Below are positions 7,936 through 16,242 of a DNA stretch of 35,835 nt, piece by piece. The notes beneath the pieces were generated by a model. It did not search any database, was not told where the DNA came from, and saw nothing but the letters and a program-made list of their open reading frames with translations. The number at the start of each line of letters is the position of its first letter. Position 1 is the first letter of the stretch. The stretch is from 2-02-FULL-38-15 sp964645555 (GTDB lineage: Bacteria; Patescibacteriota; Microgenomatia; Daviesbacterales; UBA10151): contig CAZYBP010000004.1 in NCBI GenBank assembly GCA_964645555.1, positions 1-35,835 of the forward strand, read 5' to 3'. Both the position numbers and the translations under genes were made by a program.

Positions 7936-8035
7936 NNNNNNNNNNNNNNNNNNNNNNNNNNNNNNNNNNNNNNNNNNNNNNNNNNNNNNNNNNNNNNNNN
8001 NNNNNNNNNNNNNNNNNNNNNNNNNNNNNNNNNNN
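7936..8035. other. Assembly gap (100 N)
   Basis: Nominal 100-N gap between the candidate RNA region and the 3' end of the membrane-protein gene. The gene's stop codon (8038-8040) is just outside it, so no coding sequence is clearly lost. Confidence 0.99.
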
Positions 8036-8037
8036 AA

Positions 8038-8820
8038 TCATCCTGTCCAGGAAGTTGTCAGAAAACTCACAACTAAAACTATTGTTCCTATACCCAGATA
8101 CTCCAGTACTACTCTTTTATTTGTCCTACCTCTTAAAAATTGGGTTGTTAGACCCAAGGATACATACATAGAAGAAGACAATGCCAAAGACCAAATAGTA
8201 GTTGGCATGGGCCAAAAAGAAAAGCTTAAAGCTAACTCTCCCAAAACAAAACTTAAAACTAAACTCTGTATAAAATTGGCGGCAGAAACCCTATCTTCCA
8301 TTTGAATAGACCAAAGAACCTGTAAAATAAGCGGGAAGGAAATTAGGAAAACTACTACCCCATTCCAAAGAAACAATAAATTAAATGCATAAACTACATT
8401 AAATATAAAAAAAGCAGACAGCAAGGTGAATAGAAAGCTGGCGGTTGATGCAGCCCTGTATAATGGAATAGTTCTAATAGCGGCCACATTAAAAACATTT
8501 TGCGCCAAAAGTAAAAGATAAAACATAAGCCCAAAAGTAGCTGCTACCGGTAACCTGGTTAACCACCTAATGGGCAATAAAAAATAAAAGCTGGCAACAG
8601 CTGTAGTGAAAAAAACCGGCAGAATCAAAAGTACTACAGCTTTAGTTAAATTCAACCCCCCCCACAAAGACCAAAGCGAGAGTATCCCTGCTAAAACTGC
8701 TAAACTTGTAATAAACTTGAACCTAAGATTGAAATCAACTAATTGGGTAGATAACAGTCCTATAGTTAATATGGCTGTGGATATAATTATCTTTTGCCGT
8801 TTGTTTAGCTTAAATTTCAT
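8038..8820 (-). CDS. Polytopic membrane protein, about 8 TM, unknown function
   Basis: 260 aa, almost entirely hydrophobic, with a short basic N-terminus (MKFKLNKRQK) and about eight predicted helices spread from residue 11 to 255. The sequence closes with TSWTG and a TGA at 8040-8038, three bases from the gap, so the gene is complete. It starts 7 nt after the ruvC stop and is presumably co-transcribed with yebC and ruvC. I recall similar proteins next to ruvC in CPR genomes (DUF5656-like), but cannot confirm. No catalytic motif visible; transporter or membrane-organising role is open. Confidence 0.8.
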   Translation of the reverse strand: MKFKLNKRQKIIISTAILTIGLLSTQLVDFNLRFKFITSLAVLAGILSLWSLWGGLNLTKAVVLLILPVFFTTAVASFYFLLPIRWLTRLPVAATFGLMFYLLLLAQNVFNVAAIRTIPLYRAASTASFLFTLLSAFFIFNVVYAFNLLFLWNGVVVFLISFPLILQVLWSIQMEDRVSAANFIQSLVLSFVLGELALSFSFWPMPTTIWSLALSSSMYVSLGLTTQFLRGRTNKRVVLEYLGIGTIVLVVSFLTTSWTG

Positions 8821-8827
8821 TACTTCA

Positions 8828-9358
8828 TTACTTGCTTACAAGCTTTAGTACATGACAAATGGCTATAGCCAAAGCATCAGCGGCATCATCCAAGTGTCCG
8901 CCTTTGGGAACAACAAATTTCTTTCTTTTTCTGCCATTAGTGCCCAACCATTTCCTGACTGCCTCTTGGACTTGCTTTTTATCTGCTCTACCCGCCCCAG
9001 CCACCATTAATTTTACCTGTAGCCCTGTATAGTCTTGAAAAGGTAATCTATTTTGGGCTGCTGCGAGCATTATTACTCCCCTAGCTTGCCCCACCATAAT
9101 AGCTGTTTTAGAGTTTATTCCAAAAAATAGCATCTCGCAAACCATTTGATCAGGTTTATATTTTTTGATGACTGAATCTAGCTCGCTATGGATCATATGC
9201 AATCTGTCGTGCATCAATCGTTCTTTTGGGGTGTTAATATTTCCATAGGTAATCAGCTCAATATCATATTTATATTCCCGGCTTAAAATATCGTCAGGCA
9301 CTTTAATCACACCATAACCGGTTGTTGCAGTGCCGGGGTCAATTCCTAAAATTATCAT
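8828..9358 (-). CDS. ruvC: Holliday junction resolvase RuvC
   Basis: 176 aa, slightly longer than typical RuvC. It cuts four-way DNA junctions symmetrically as a dimer, normally working with RuvAB, which are not in this window. The RNase H-like core is intact: D7 (GIDPGTATTGYG), E75 (VCEMLFF), and D158/D161 in HLDDAADALAIA. The loop at about 140-150 is unusually basic (NGRKRKKF) and may contact DNA. It follows yebC by 13 nt and precedes the membrane protein by 7 nt, forming one minus-strand operon. No Shine-Dalgarno is seen before its ATG. Confidence 0.97.
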   Translation of the reverse strand: MIILGIDPGTATTGYGVIKVPDDILSREYKYDIELITYGNINTPKERLMHDRLHMIHSELDSVIKKYKPDQMVCEMLFFGINSKTAIMVGQARGVIMLAAAQNRLPFQDYTGLQVKLMVAGAGRADKKQVQEAVRKWLGTNGRKRKKFVVPKGGHLDDAADALAIAICHVLKLVSK

Positions 9359-9371
9359 AGAAAAATTAAAA

Positions 9372-10124
9372 CTAAACTAATTCCTCTGGTACGTCAAAGT
9401 TTGTATATACTTTTTGAATATCATCGTTTTCTTCTAGCTTCCCTGCAAATTCTATCACCTTTTGTGCTGTTTCTTTATCATCAATTGGTTGTAAAATAGT
9501 CGGTTTCATCACTAATTCTTGTGACTCTACCCTATACCCTGCCTGAGTAATTTTATTACCCATAGTATTTAATTCTGAGCTTTGTGTATATACCAAATAC
9601 TTTTGTATATTATCATCTAAATAATCTTCCACATCGTCTGCTCCTAAATCTATTAGCTCCAACATTTCTTCATCCTTACTACTACCTTTTGATAATACTT
9701 TAATCTCCCCTTTAGGAGTAAACATGTAAGCTGTACTTCCCAACCCACCCAAACTTCCCCCTGCTCTTTCAAATATATTTTTTATTTCCTGTAAAGTCCT
9801 TAACTTATTATCCGTTACCCCTTCTATATAAAAGGCGACTTTGCCTGGCCCAAAGCCCTCGTAGGTTACTTCTTCAATGGTTTGTCCTGGCAACTTACCC
9901 AAACCTCTATCAATTGCCCTTTGGATATTATCCTTGGGCATATTAACCTCTTTTGCTTCCTCCAACACTGTTCTAAGCCTGGGGTTAGTATTTGGGTCTC
10001 CGGAACCACCCAATTTGGCAGCCAAAGTAATAGTATTCGCCACCTTGGTGAAGGTCAGACCCCTTTTAATATCTGCAACACCCTTTTGCCGCTTAATTGT
10101 TGACCATTTAGAGTGACCTGACAT
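9372..10124 (-). CDS. yebC: YebC/PmpR family protein
   Basis: 250 aa, full length for the family. The opening MSGHSKWSTIKRQKGVADIKRG is the YebC signature, followed by NPRLRTVLEEAKEVNMPKDNIQRAI and the VTYEGFGPGKVAFYIEG strand. Family members are transcriptional regulators, and recent work links some to relief of ribosome stalling at proline stretches, which would complement EF-P (32629-33192). First gene of the yebC-ruvC-membrane protein operon. A TTGAAA-17-TACACT promoter ends 11 nt before the ATG, so the mRNA should be nearly leaderless. Divergent from the TPR gene. Confidence 0.97.
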   Translation of the reverse strand: MSGHSKWSTIKRQKGVADIKRGLTFTKVANTITLAAKLGGSGDPNTNPRLRTVLEEAKEVNMPKDNIQRAIDRGLGKLPGQTIEEVTYEGFGPGKVAFYIEGVTDNKLRTLQEIKNIFERAGGSLGGLGSTAYMFTPKGEIKVLSKGSSKDEEMLELIDLGADDVEDYLDDNIQKYLVYTQSSELNTMGNKITQAGYRVESQELVMKPTILQPIDDKETAQKVIEFAGKLEENDDIQKVYTNFDVPEELV

Positions 10125-10135
10125 AATAAGGGTAT

Positions 10136-10164
10136 AGTGTATAGCGTTTAAGGTATAGTTTCAA
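10136..10164 (-). promoter_or_regulatory. yebC promoter (TTGAAA-17-TACACT), leaderless type
   Basis: Minus strand TTGAAA (10164-10159), 17-bp spacer, TACACT (10141-10136). Eleven bases separate the -10 from the ATG, giving a predicted leader of about 4 nt and no room for a Shine-Dalgarno. Confidence 0.6.
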
Positions 10165-10294
10165 GAAGAATAGATTATATATCAAAACCATAAAAAACAT
10201 TCTACCGTCCGATCGGGGGGCACTGTTATGTTTAATCCGTATTCCCACATCCGAAATGGAAAGGAAGATTATTAGACAAAGTAAACCCAAAGCA

Positions 10295-10324
10295 TTGACA
10301 AGAGGCTTTCTCCACTCTTATACT
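10295..10324 (+). promoter_or_regulatory. Promoter of the TPR gene (TTGACA-18-TATACT), leaderless type
   Basis: TTGACA at 10295-10300, 18-bp spacer, TATACT at 10319-10324, and ATG at 10337. Predicted start near 10331, a leader of about 6 nt. Confidence 0.6.
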
Positions 10325-10336
10325 TTGCAACTATAG

Positions 10337-11074
10337 ATGGACCCTACAGAGTCACAAAACCTCGCCAAGCTGGCAATTGATGCAGCACTGGATTGCCGCT
10401 GGGATGATGCCCTTAAATTAAACAAACAAATCCTCAAACTTGACTGCACAAACGCAGATACTTTAAACCGTTTAGCCAGAGTTTATATGGAAATGGGCAA
10501 AAACAACCTAGCCAAAAAGTATTATTCCGAGGTAATTAAAATAGACCCTTATAACCCAATTGCTTTAAAAAACCTAAAAATAATCAAATCTTTTAAGCCA
10601 GGAGGAAAAAAGGATGATTTTATAGTCCATACCAGTGGTACAACTAAATTGTCCGCTTCCCTATTCTTACAAGAACCCGGCAAAACAAAGATTGTCAGTC
10701 TTTTAAAAGTAGCTGAACCGCAAAAATTATCCAAGGCATATTGTGGTATGCAGGTCATGATACTTATTAAAAACAGAAAAATCACCATCATAGATGCAAA
10801 TGAAAATTATTTGGGAGTGCTACCAGATGACATTAGCCATCATCTTTTAAGACTGCTTCGCGGAGGTAATAAATACGATCTTTTTATTAAGTCAGTCAAA
10901 GTTAATGGCTTGGCAGTATTAATTAAAGAAACCTACAGGAGTAAACGGTTTAAAAACCAACCATCATTTTTGGAAAACTCTGATGCTACTTTAACCACTG
11001 ATCTATTGACGCCGCTGGATAACCAAAACGATGAAGAGCAAGAGACGGAAAATGAAGATGAACAAACCGCCTAA
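10337..11074 (+). CDS. TPR-repeat protein, unknown function
   Basis: 245 aa, no signal peptide. The N-terminus holds two or three tetratricopeptide repeats (about residues 5-85): AIDAALDCRWDDALKLNKQIL, NADTLNRLARVYMEMGKNN and AKKYYSEVIKIDPYNPIALK. These bind other proteins. The middle (95-205) is a compact beta-rich domain with alternating hydrophobic strands that I do not recognise (TIIDANENYLGVLPDDISHHLLRLL). The C-terminus (220-245) is highly acidic (QNDEEQETENEDEQ). It is divergent from yebC, and its stop overlaps the tail of the minus-strand gene 11071-11838 by four bases. It looks cytosolic; partners unknown. Confidence 0.85.
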   Translation: MDPTESQNLAKLAIDAALDCRWDDALKLNKQILKLDCTNADTLNRLARVYMEMGKNNLAKKYYSEVIKIDPYNPIALKNLKIIKSFKPGGKKDDFIVHTSGTTKLSASLFLQEPGKTKIVSLLKVAEPQKLSKAYCGMQVMILIKNRKITIIDANENYLGVLPDDISHHLLRLLRGGNKYDLFIKSVKVNGLAVLIKETYRSKRFKNQPSFLENSDATLTTDLLTPLDNQNDEEQETENEDEQTA

Positions 11075-11838
11075 AGAAGCAGTAACTGCAAAATTTCCTC
11101 GCTTGTTAGTAAAGGATTATTATTATCTCTTCTCAGACTTCTTTTTTGATAAAACTCAATAATTTGGGCATCAGAAAATGCTTTAGGTAATTTTGTTAAC
11201 TTTTCAGGCACTAAATTTTGTAGCATCTTTGCCAAATTCACCCTTTTGTCTTGATCGGGGCTGAGTAAAACTGCCCTTATTTGAGCTTGGAAAGACTTTG
11301 TTGTATTTGGTAAATCTTTATTTCCGTCAGGAAACAAAGTTTCTTTATTTCCGTCAGGAAACACAGTTTCTTTATTGGGGGACAAAACCAACTGCCACCA
11401 GAATTGTTCATTTTCTGAGAGTGAAGGAAACATTTTAAAATAATTTTTTACGTCTTCCGTAGTGGGTTTTTTCGAGCCTCTCAGCCCTACTTCCCAAGCA
11501 GAAATACCGTCCTTAGCATTTGTAGCATAGTCTTCCAATTCTAAAAGATCCAGCATTTTTTGATGATTAACAAGTAACTTTTTTGGGCCGTAGATCACTA
11601 AAGCTGATTTTGCCCCTTTTACCAGTCTTTCAAAACTAATTATTAAGCCTAGATTTAAACAATCCCTATGCAAAGAAGCTAAGACATCAGAACTAAATTG
11701 AAAAGGTTTTCGGATTAAAAATATCCCATACTCTTCACCTGCTTGTGAGGGAATCTCCTGGTAATCCTTCATTGACTGAACTGCCAATACAAAGGAGATT
11801 GCTAAAACCAATATAAAAAGTAGTATCCATAAAATCAT
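11071..11838 (-). CDS. Membrane-anchored hypothetical protein
   Basis: 255 aa with one N-terminal TM helix (about residues 2-20) and a soluble remainder, which by the LytR neighbour probably faces outward but could face in. A basic stretch (KGAKSALVIYGPKKLL) and a predicted alpha/beta pattern at 40-110 are seen. Residues about 155-175 contain a 9-aa tandem repeat (NKET-V/L-FPDG). It overlaps the stop of the LCP gene as ATGA, so it is translated from the same message. A role in envelope building beside the LCP protein is a guess from context. Confidence 0.75.
   Translation of the reverse strand: MILWILLFILVLAISFVLAVQSMKDYQEIPSQAGEEYGIFLIRKPFQFSSDVLASLHRDCLNLGLIISFERLVKGAKSALVIYGPKKLLVNHQKMLDLLELEDYATNAKDGISAWEVGLRGSKKPTTEDVKNYFKMFPSLSENEQFWWQLVLSPNKETVFPDGNKETLFPDGNKDLPNTTKSFQAQIRAVLLSPDQDKRVNLAKMLQNLVPEKLTKLPKAFSDAQIIEFYQKRSLRRDNNNPLLTSEEILQLLLL
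11316..11376 (-). repeat. 27-bp in-frame tandem repeat
   Basis: Two full copies (11316-11342, 11343-11369) and the start of a third. Each encodes nine residues of type NKETxFPDG. Length-variable by slippage in principle. Confidence 0.85.
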
Positions 11839-12932
11839 AAGCTAGAGAGGTCTTCACCCAGGAAAATATTAATTTGTGCCCTGGAGGAAATATCTTCCAA
11901 TTTTGTGTTAATTTTACCACAACCCCCCTCATTTTTTCCAGTACTACAGGCTGGCTCAAAAATTTGTTTTAGCCGGTCCAGGGTTCTTGACTTTTCCCCA
12001 ACAACCACTGTTTTCTGTAGTTTTTCTTGGCTATTAGTAGTAATAATTACATCTGCTCCTAAATTAGTAATCAAACGGGCCCACTTTTGCGCCAGTTGCG
12101 GATGGTCGGTTGCATTAAATAGGGCAATTGTTTTATGCTCTGATTGAATAATAGGATCAGTTAAATTAGAAAGTGTGGCATCGAGCTGCATCGGATCGAC
12201 AATTGAAACTGTTGTTCCGTCTGCCAAATTCTCCTCATTTGAGACTCCAAGTTTGCCCAAATCTATTCTCTGCACTTTATCAAAACGGACAGAAGCCAAT
12301 CCCAACTTCAGTTTAAATAGCTCCAAAGGTGTTAAATCGGTTTTAACATTATAAGCTTGGGCAAACCCAGCAACAAAATCTTCTCTGACTTCATTTATTA
12401 TTTGTACCCCGCTTTTTTGCCCATATTGATTTGAAAAATCCAGAAACCCATCAATGGGTAATCCAAAAAGAGCAGAGATACTTGCTTTCAATAGGTTACC
12501 TCCACCAATATTTTTTTGTGTTTGGCCTAAATCGTAAATCGATGAAAGCATCCAGTTACCAAAACCATGAGTTGCCTCCAAATAGATAGAGTCAGGTAAA
12601 TGTATAATGGTTATTTTTTGATCTTGTGGATTAAACTCAAGTAAGGAAATATCTTTTGCCCTGATCACCAAATTGATATTAAAATCCCCTTGCCAGGTAA
12701 ATGATCTCTGTAGCTTACTCTCCCCCCAAGGATTATATAGAGCCTTGGTGAACTTAACCACTTGAGCCAGAATCAATAGTCCAAAAATTAGCGAGAAGAC
12801 TATAATAGCCAATTTAGTTTTCTTAGCAACCCGTCTTGTGGACTGAACATTTTTCCATCCGCTTTTATGGCTGTCTGAAGATCTTGCCCGGGCAGTTCTC
12901 TCTCTTCGGATTGAGGCAAGTTTTGTAGGCAT
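11835..12932 (-). CDS. LytR-CpsA-Psr (LCP) family protein with LytR_C domain
   Basis: I choose the ATG at 12932 (MPTKLASIRRERTAR), 365 aa; a frame open to 12995 lacks support and overlaps a promoter region. Basic N-terminus, TM helix (about residues 40-60), extracellular LCP core (about 75-220: KITIIHLPDSIYLEATHGFG, SSIYDLGQ, LFGLPIDGFLDF), then a LytR_C domain (about 255-330: TIALFNATDHPQLAQKWARL). LCP enzymes move lipid-linked glycopolymers onto peptidoglycan. The canonical Arg/Asp set of the LCP pocket is hard to place here, so activity is uncertain. A TACTAT sits 6 nt before the ATG (leaderless type). Followed by the overlapping gene 11071-11838. Confidence 0.82.
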   Translation of the reverse strand: MPTKLASIRRERTARARSSDSHKSGWKNVQSTRRVAKKTKLAIIVFSLIFGLLILAQVVKFTKALYNPWGESKLQRSFTWQGDFNINLVIRAKDISLLEFNPQDQKITIIHLPDSIYLEATHGFGNWMLSSIYDLGQTQKNIGGGNLLKASISALFGLPIDGFLDFSNQYGQKSGVQIINEVREDFVAGFAQAYNVKTDLTPLELFKLKLGLASVRFDKVQRIDLGKLGVSNEENLADGTTVSIVDPMQLDATLSNLTDPIIQSEHKTIALFNATDHPQLAQKWARLITNLGADVIITTNSQEKLQKTVVVGEKSRTLDRLKQIFEPACSTGKNEGGCGKINTKLEDISSRAQINIFLGEDLSSL

Positions 12933-12956
12933 ATCTTTATAGTATCCAAAAAGTAC

Positions 12957-13003
12957 TTGACCATGCAATAGATTATTGGTTACACTAAATAGCAAAGGGG
13001 GTG
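12957..13003 (+). promoter_or_regulatory. Promoter (TTGACC-18-TACACT) and Shine-Dalgarno AGGGGGTG
   Basis: TTGACC 12957-12962, TACACT 12981-12986, then AGGGGGTG at 12996-13003, 9 nt before the ATG at 13013. Leader about 20 nt. Unlike most genes here, this one has both a leader and a Shine-Dalgarno. Confidence 0.6.
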
Positions 13004-13012
13004 ATTTTAACT

Positions 13013-13300
13013 ATGGATAATCAAAATACATCAGATAACGGCCAACCTGGTCCAGCACCTGAGCCTCAAGCTCCTACCCCAGCACCTGAACCCACTCCTG
13101 CACCGCAACCTCAACCTGTTGAACAACCTGTTGTAGGTGCAGCTGATCCTGCTACAGCTGCCAGTGAAGAAAAATGTGCAACTTGTGGCAATAGCGCTAC
13201 AGGCGGCAATTGCTCAACTTGCGGACAGAATCAGATGGCTTGTGCTTGCCCACCCGCTCAAGCCGGTGGCCAAGGCGGACCGTCTGCTCCAATTGTGTAA
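13013..13300 (+). CDS. Small Pro-rich protein with Cys4 zinc-ribbon-like motif
   Basis: 95 aa starting MDNQNTSDNG; the ATG at 13013 is set by the Shine-Dalgarno. The first half is a Pro/Ala/Gln/Glu-rich disordered tail (PAPEPQAPTPAPEPTPAP). The second half has CATCGN...NCSTCGQ followed by ACACP, which could bind zinc. No signal peptide. The function is unknown; such small CxxC proteins are common in CPR genomes. Divergent from the LCP operon and convergent with tgt. Confidence 0.75.
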   Translation: MDNQNTSDNGQPGPAPEPQAPTPAPEPTPAPQPQPVEQPVVGAADPATAASEEKCATCGNSATGGNCSTCGQNQMACACPPAQAGGQGGPSAPIV

Positions 13301-13324
13301 AGGATACTACAAAGTTTAAGTAGC

Positions 13325-13377
13325 ACGGGTATCACGGGGTTGATGTATTATTTTTTCATCCTCCTCGTGGTACCCGT
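13325..13377. terminator. Long imperfect inverted repeat between convergent genes
   Basis: Arms 13325-13345 and 13357-13377 (21 nt, 17 matching) with an 11-nt T-rich loop. The right arm overlaps the last codons of tgt. Placed between the ends of a plus gene (13300) and a minus gene (13356), it probably ends transcription both ways, though no clean T-tract follows either arm. Confidence 0.45.
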
Positions 13378-14507
13378 AAGCTTTGCCTTAATTTGCTAAG
13401 TTTCCCTTCTATAATTGCACTTCTGATCATTTTCATTAAATTAATAATAAAATAAACGTTATGATAAGTGGAAAGAGAATGATACAACAGTTCCTCTGCA
13501 ACATATAAATGGCGCAAATAGCTCCTTGAGTAGTTTTGACAAGTGTAGCAATGACATTTAGGATCAATTGGTTTTTTATCTGTTTTATATTTAGATGACC
13601 TAATATTTATATCCGGATATAGAAATCCATGCCTGGCTCTTCTTGTTGGAGCCACACAATCAAATAAATCCATTCCCCTTTCAACTGCATCAAACAGATT
13701 TTCTATTTCTGAAACTCCTAACATATGTCTGACTTTTTCATCTGAAACATTCTCTACAGTCCAATCTATAATTTTATTCATGGTATTTCTGTCTTCATAA
13801 ATTCCACCTATGGCAATGGCATCAAAATGCTTATCAGTAAAGCGGGCAGAGCTGATACGTAAATCCTCAAACCTGCCACCATGAACAACCCCATACATTA
13901 ATTGTTTACTACCGAGCCTTTTTAACCCTTTTAAGCTTCTTAAAGCCCATCTTTTGGTCAACTCTAGGGATTCTAAGGTTTGATCGTAATCAAACTGAGC
14001 TGATTCATGGTCATCAAAAGCTACAATTAAATCTGCTCCTAAATTGGATTGAATCTGCATAGAGGACTCAGGACTAAGTAAATGCTCAGAGCCATCTAAA
14101 TGAGATTTAAAAATTACACCTTTTTCGGAAATCCTATTTAGTCTAGGCCTGCTATTTCCATTTTCTATTTTTCTAAATACTTTACCTGTACCATGTTCCA
14201 AACCCACCCCTAAAGAAAAAACTTGATAGCCACCAGAATCAGTCATGATTGGTTTGTCCCAGCTCATGAACTTATGTAATCCCCCCATTTTCTTGACTAT
14301 TTTATCTCCTGGGCGCAATAACAAATGATAAGTATTTGCCAACACTATTTGTGCTCCAATTTCCTTTAGATCTCTAACAGACAAAGCTTTAACAGAAGCC
14401 TGGGTGCCAACTGGAATAAAATTAGGAGTTTCAATCACCCCATGGGGAGTTTCCAACTTCCCAATTCTTGCTTTTCCACTTTTATGTAATATTTTAAACT
14501 TAATCAT
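13356..14507 (-). CDS. tgt: tRNA-guanine transglycosylase
   Basis: 383 aa, normal bacterial Tgt length. It swaps guanine-34 of GUN-anticodon tRNAs for preQ1 in the queuosine pathway. Seen: substrate region TDSGGYQVFSLG, HLDGSEHLLSPE, the catalytic-Asp region DLIVAFDDHES, GGIYEDR, nucleophile region LFDCVAPTRRARHG, and the zinc site CHCYTC followed by a downstream His (about residue 340). No queuosine biosynthesis genes are nearby, so the base may be scavenged or made elsewhere. Its 3' end forms part of the inverted repeat with the convergent small gene. Confidence 0.95.
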   Translation of the reverse strand: MIKFKILHKSGKARIGKLETPHGVIETPNFIPVGTQASVKALSVRDLKEIGAQIVLANTYHLLLRPGDKIVKKMGGLHKFMSWDKPIMTDSGGYQVFSLGVGLEHGTGKVFRKIENGNSRPRLNRISEKGVIFKSHLDGSEHLLSPESSMQIQSNLGADLIVAFDDHESAQFDYDQTLESLELTKRWALRSLKGLKRLGSKQLMYGVVHGGRFEDLRISSARFTDKHFDAIAIGGIYEDRNTMNKIIDWTVENVSDEKVRHMLGVSEIENLFDAVERGMDLFDCVAPTRRARHGFLYPDINIRSSKYKTDKKPIDPKCHCYTCQNYSRSYLRHLYVAEELLYHSLSTYHNVYFIINLMKMIRSAIIEGKLSKLRQSLRVPRGG

Positions 14508-14535
14508 AGAAATAGTAAGCGGCTTATTCTACCAT

Positions 14536-16242
14536 CTATTCCCAGGCGAGGGTTTTGTGGGACAGTTTCTCAAGTTCAATTCTGGGCCTGTCTTTAAAGA
14601 ATGCTTTACTGTTTAAATGATCTTGGAGTAAATTCAACAATACATCCCCTGCCACTACCTCCGGAATAATGACATAGTCTGCTCCGGCTTTATAAAGGCT
14701 TTTTGCCTCTTTGACACTTTCACCCCTTGCAATAACCGGAATACTTACACCCCGGAGTTTCAAATCTTCAAGCAAGAGTTTATTATCAGCAATATCCGGA
14801 GAGGTAGATATAACCATTTTGGCATTTTCCAAATTAAGGCTGTCTAAAATCTCTGGATCCCCCATATCACCATAGATTACATTAATATTTTCTTTTACCA
14901 ACCTTTCTACCTGAGTAGGATTAAAGTCCAGTACTATAAAAGGTACTTTTTCTCTTTTAAGTAGCTGCACCACTTGTCCGCCCACCCGGTGAGCTCCAAT
15001 TAAGACAACATGATCTAAAAGCTCTCTTGATTCCAAATTATCAGAAAAATGACGGTAATTTTTTCTTTCAAAAAAATCAATAAATGATCGGATATATTTA
15101 TATAAATAGCTTGACTTGGCAATCATTAAAGATGAAATAATCGTTGAAGCAATTAAAGAAACTGCTATTACAGTTAACGAAGCAGTAGAAACAAATCCCA
15201 TTTGTAACCCAACCAAAAGGATAATCAGAGAAAACTCCGAAATATTGGATAAATTAATTGATGCTTGAAACATGGTATGTTTTCTAAAACCAAAACTACC
15301 TAAAACCAGTAAAAAGATAACAGGTTTTACCAAAACTGCATAAAGAGTAAATGCCAAAATAGTCGGTAAGGCAGTTGTAACTTGGGAAAAATTAACCTGG
15401 GTGCCTAAATAAACAAAAAACAAAGCCACAAAAAAATCCCTCAATGGCTTGATCTTACCTTGAATCTGGTAATGATAAGGAGAAGAAGCTAAACCAATAC
15501 CTGCCAAAAATGCTCCTATAACCACTGAAAAACCTAAAGAAAGGGCAAATGCCACATAGATAAAACACCAAGCTATAGCAGATAGAAACAACAGCTCTGC
15601 AGATTCTGAAACAGCATTAAAAATCCTGGATAAAACATATTTGTTTATAAATAATGTTGCTCCAAGAATTAAAATTATTTTCAAAAAAGCAGCAACAATG
15701 GGAAAAGCCTGTTGAAGCCCCATATTGAATAAAGAAGGTGAAATGGTTAAACCCAGTAAAATAAGTACTGCTATTAAATCCTCAAGCAGTAAAATACCTA
15801 CAGACAGTTTTCCATATAAAGACGTCAGATCGTTTTTCTCAAGTAACAGCTTAATAACAACTATGGTAGATGAGAATGCAAGCCCGATGCCTAAATAGAG
15901 TGCTTCTACAGTCCCAAAACCTAAAATGGCGGCAATTGCATACCCGGCAATTGTAGAAATGATAATTTGCAAAGTAGATGCCATTAAAATAGGCTTACCC
16001 AAAGATTTGATTTCTCTTAAGTCAAGCTCCATGCCGACTAAAAACAACACAAAAGCTATTCCGATTTCCGGTAGAAAATGTAAAATCTCGAATTGTTTAA
16101 CATCAAATAAAGTAATAGTTGCAATCATTAAACCTACCAAAAGATAAGCAATTATAATTGGTAGTTTTAACTTATGAGTGATATAACCTACTATGGATGA
16201 TGCACCAAGTATTGTCGCCAGTTGTATAAAGATATTATTCAT
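14536..16242 (-). CDS. CPA2 cation/proton antiporter with TrkA-N domain (KefB-like)
   Basis: 568 aa. Residues 1-390 form about 12 TM helices of the Na+/H+ exchanger fold, with the conserved pattern GIAFVLFLVGMELDL, GLAFSSTIVVIKLL and GAFLAGIGLASSPY. Residues 405-530 are a Rossmann TrkA-N domain (HVVLIGAHRVGGQVVQLL, FIVLDFNPTQVERL, NVIYGDMGDPEIL) that senses NAD(H) or another nucleotide. It probably exports K+ or Na+ for protons. The ATG overlaps the last 8 nt of the pseudouridine synthase gene, so they are co-expressed. Glutathione gating, as in true KefB, cannot be judged. Confidence 0.92.
   Translation of the reverse strand: MNNIFIQLATILGASSIVGYITHKLKLPIIIAYLLVGLMIATITLFDVKQFEILHFLPEIGIAFVLFLVGMELDLREIKSLGKPILMASTLQIIISTIAGYAIAAILGFGTVEALYLGIGLAFSSTIVVIKLLLEKNDLTSLYGKLSVGILLLEDLIAVLILLGLTISPSLFNMGLQQAFPIVAAFLKIILILGATLFINKYVLSRIFNAVSESAELLFLSAIAWCFIYVAFALSLGFSVVIGAFLAGIGLASSPYHYQIQGKIKPLRDFFVALFFVYLGTQVNFSQVTTALPTILAFTLYAVLVKPVIFLLVLGSFGFRKHTMFQASINLSNISEFSLIILLVGLQMGFVSTASLTVIAVSLIASTIISSLMIAKSSYLYKYIRSFIDFFERKNYRHFSDNLESRELLDHVVLIGAHRVGGQVVQLLKREKVPFIVLDFNPTQVERLVKENINVIYGDMGDPEILDSLNLENAKMVISTSPDIADNKLLLEDLKLRGVSIPVIARGESVKEAKSLYKAGADYVIIPEVVAGDVLLNLLQDHLNSKAFFKDRPRIELEKLSHKTLAWE

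Noticed and set aside
7868..8305. Plus-strand frame running through the gap
   Set aside because: It is opposite the membrane-protein gene, crosses 100 N and has no recognisable domain.
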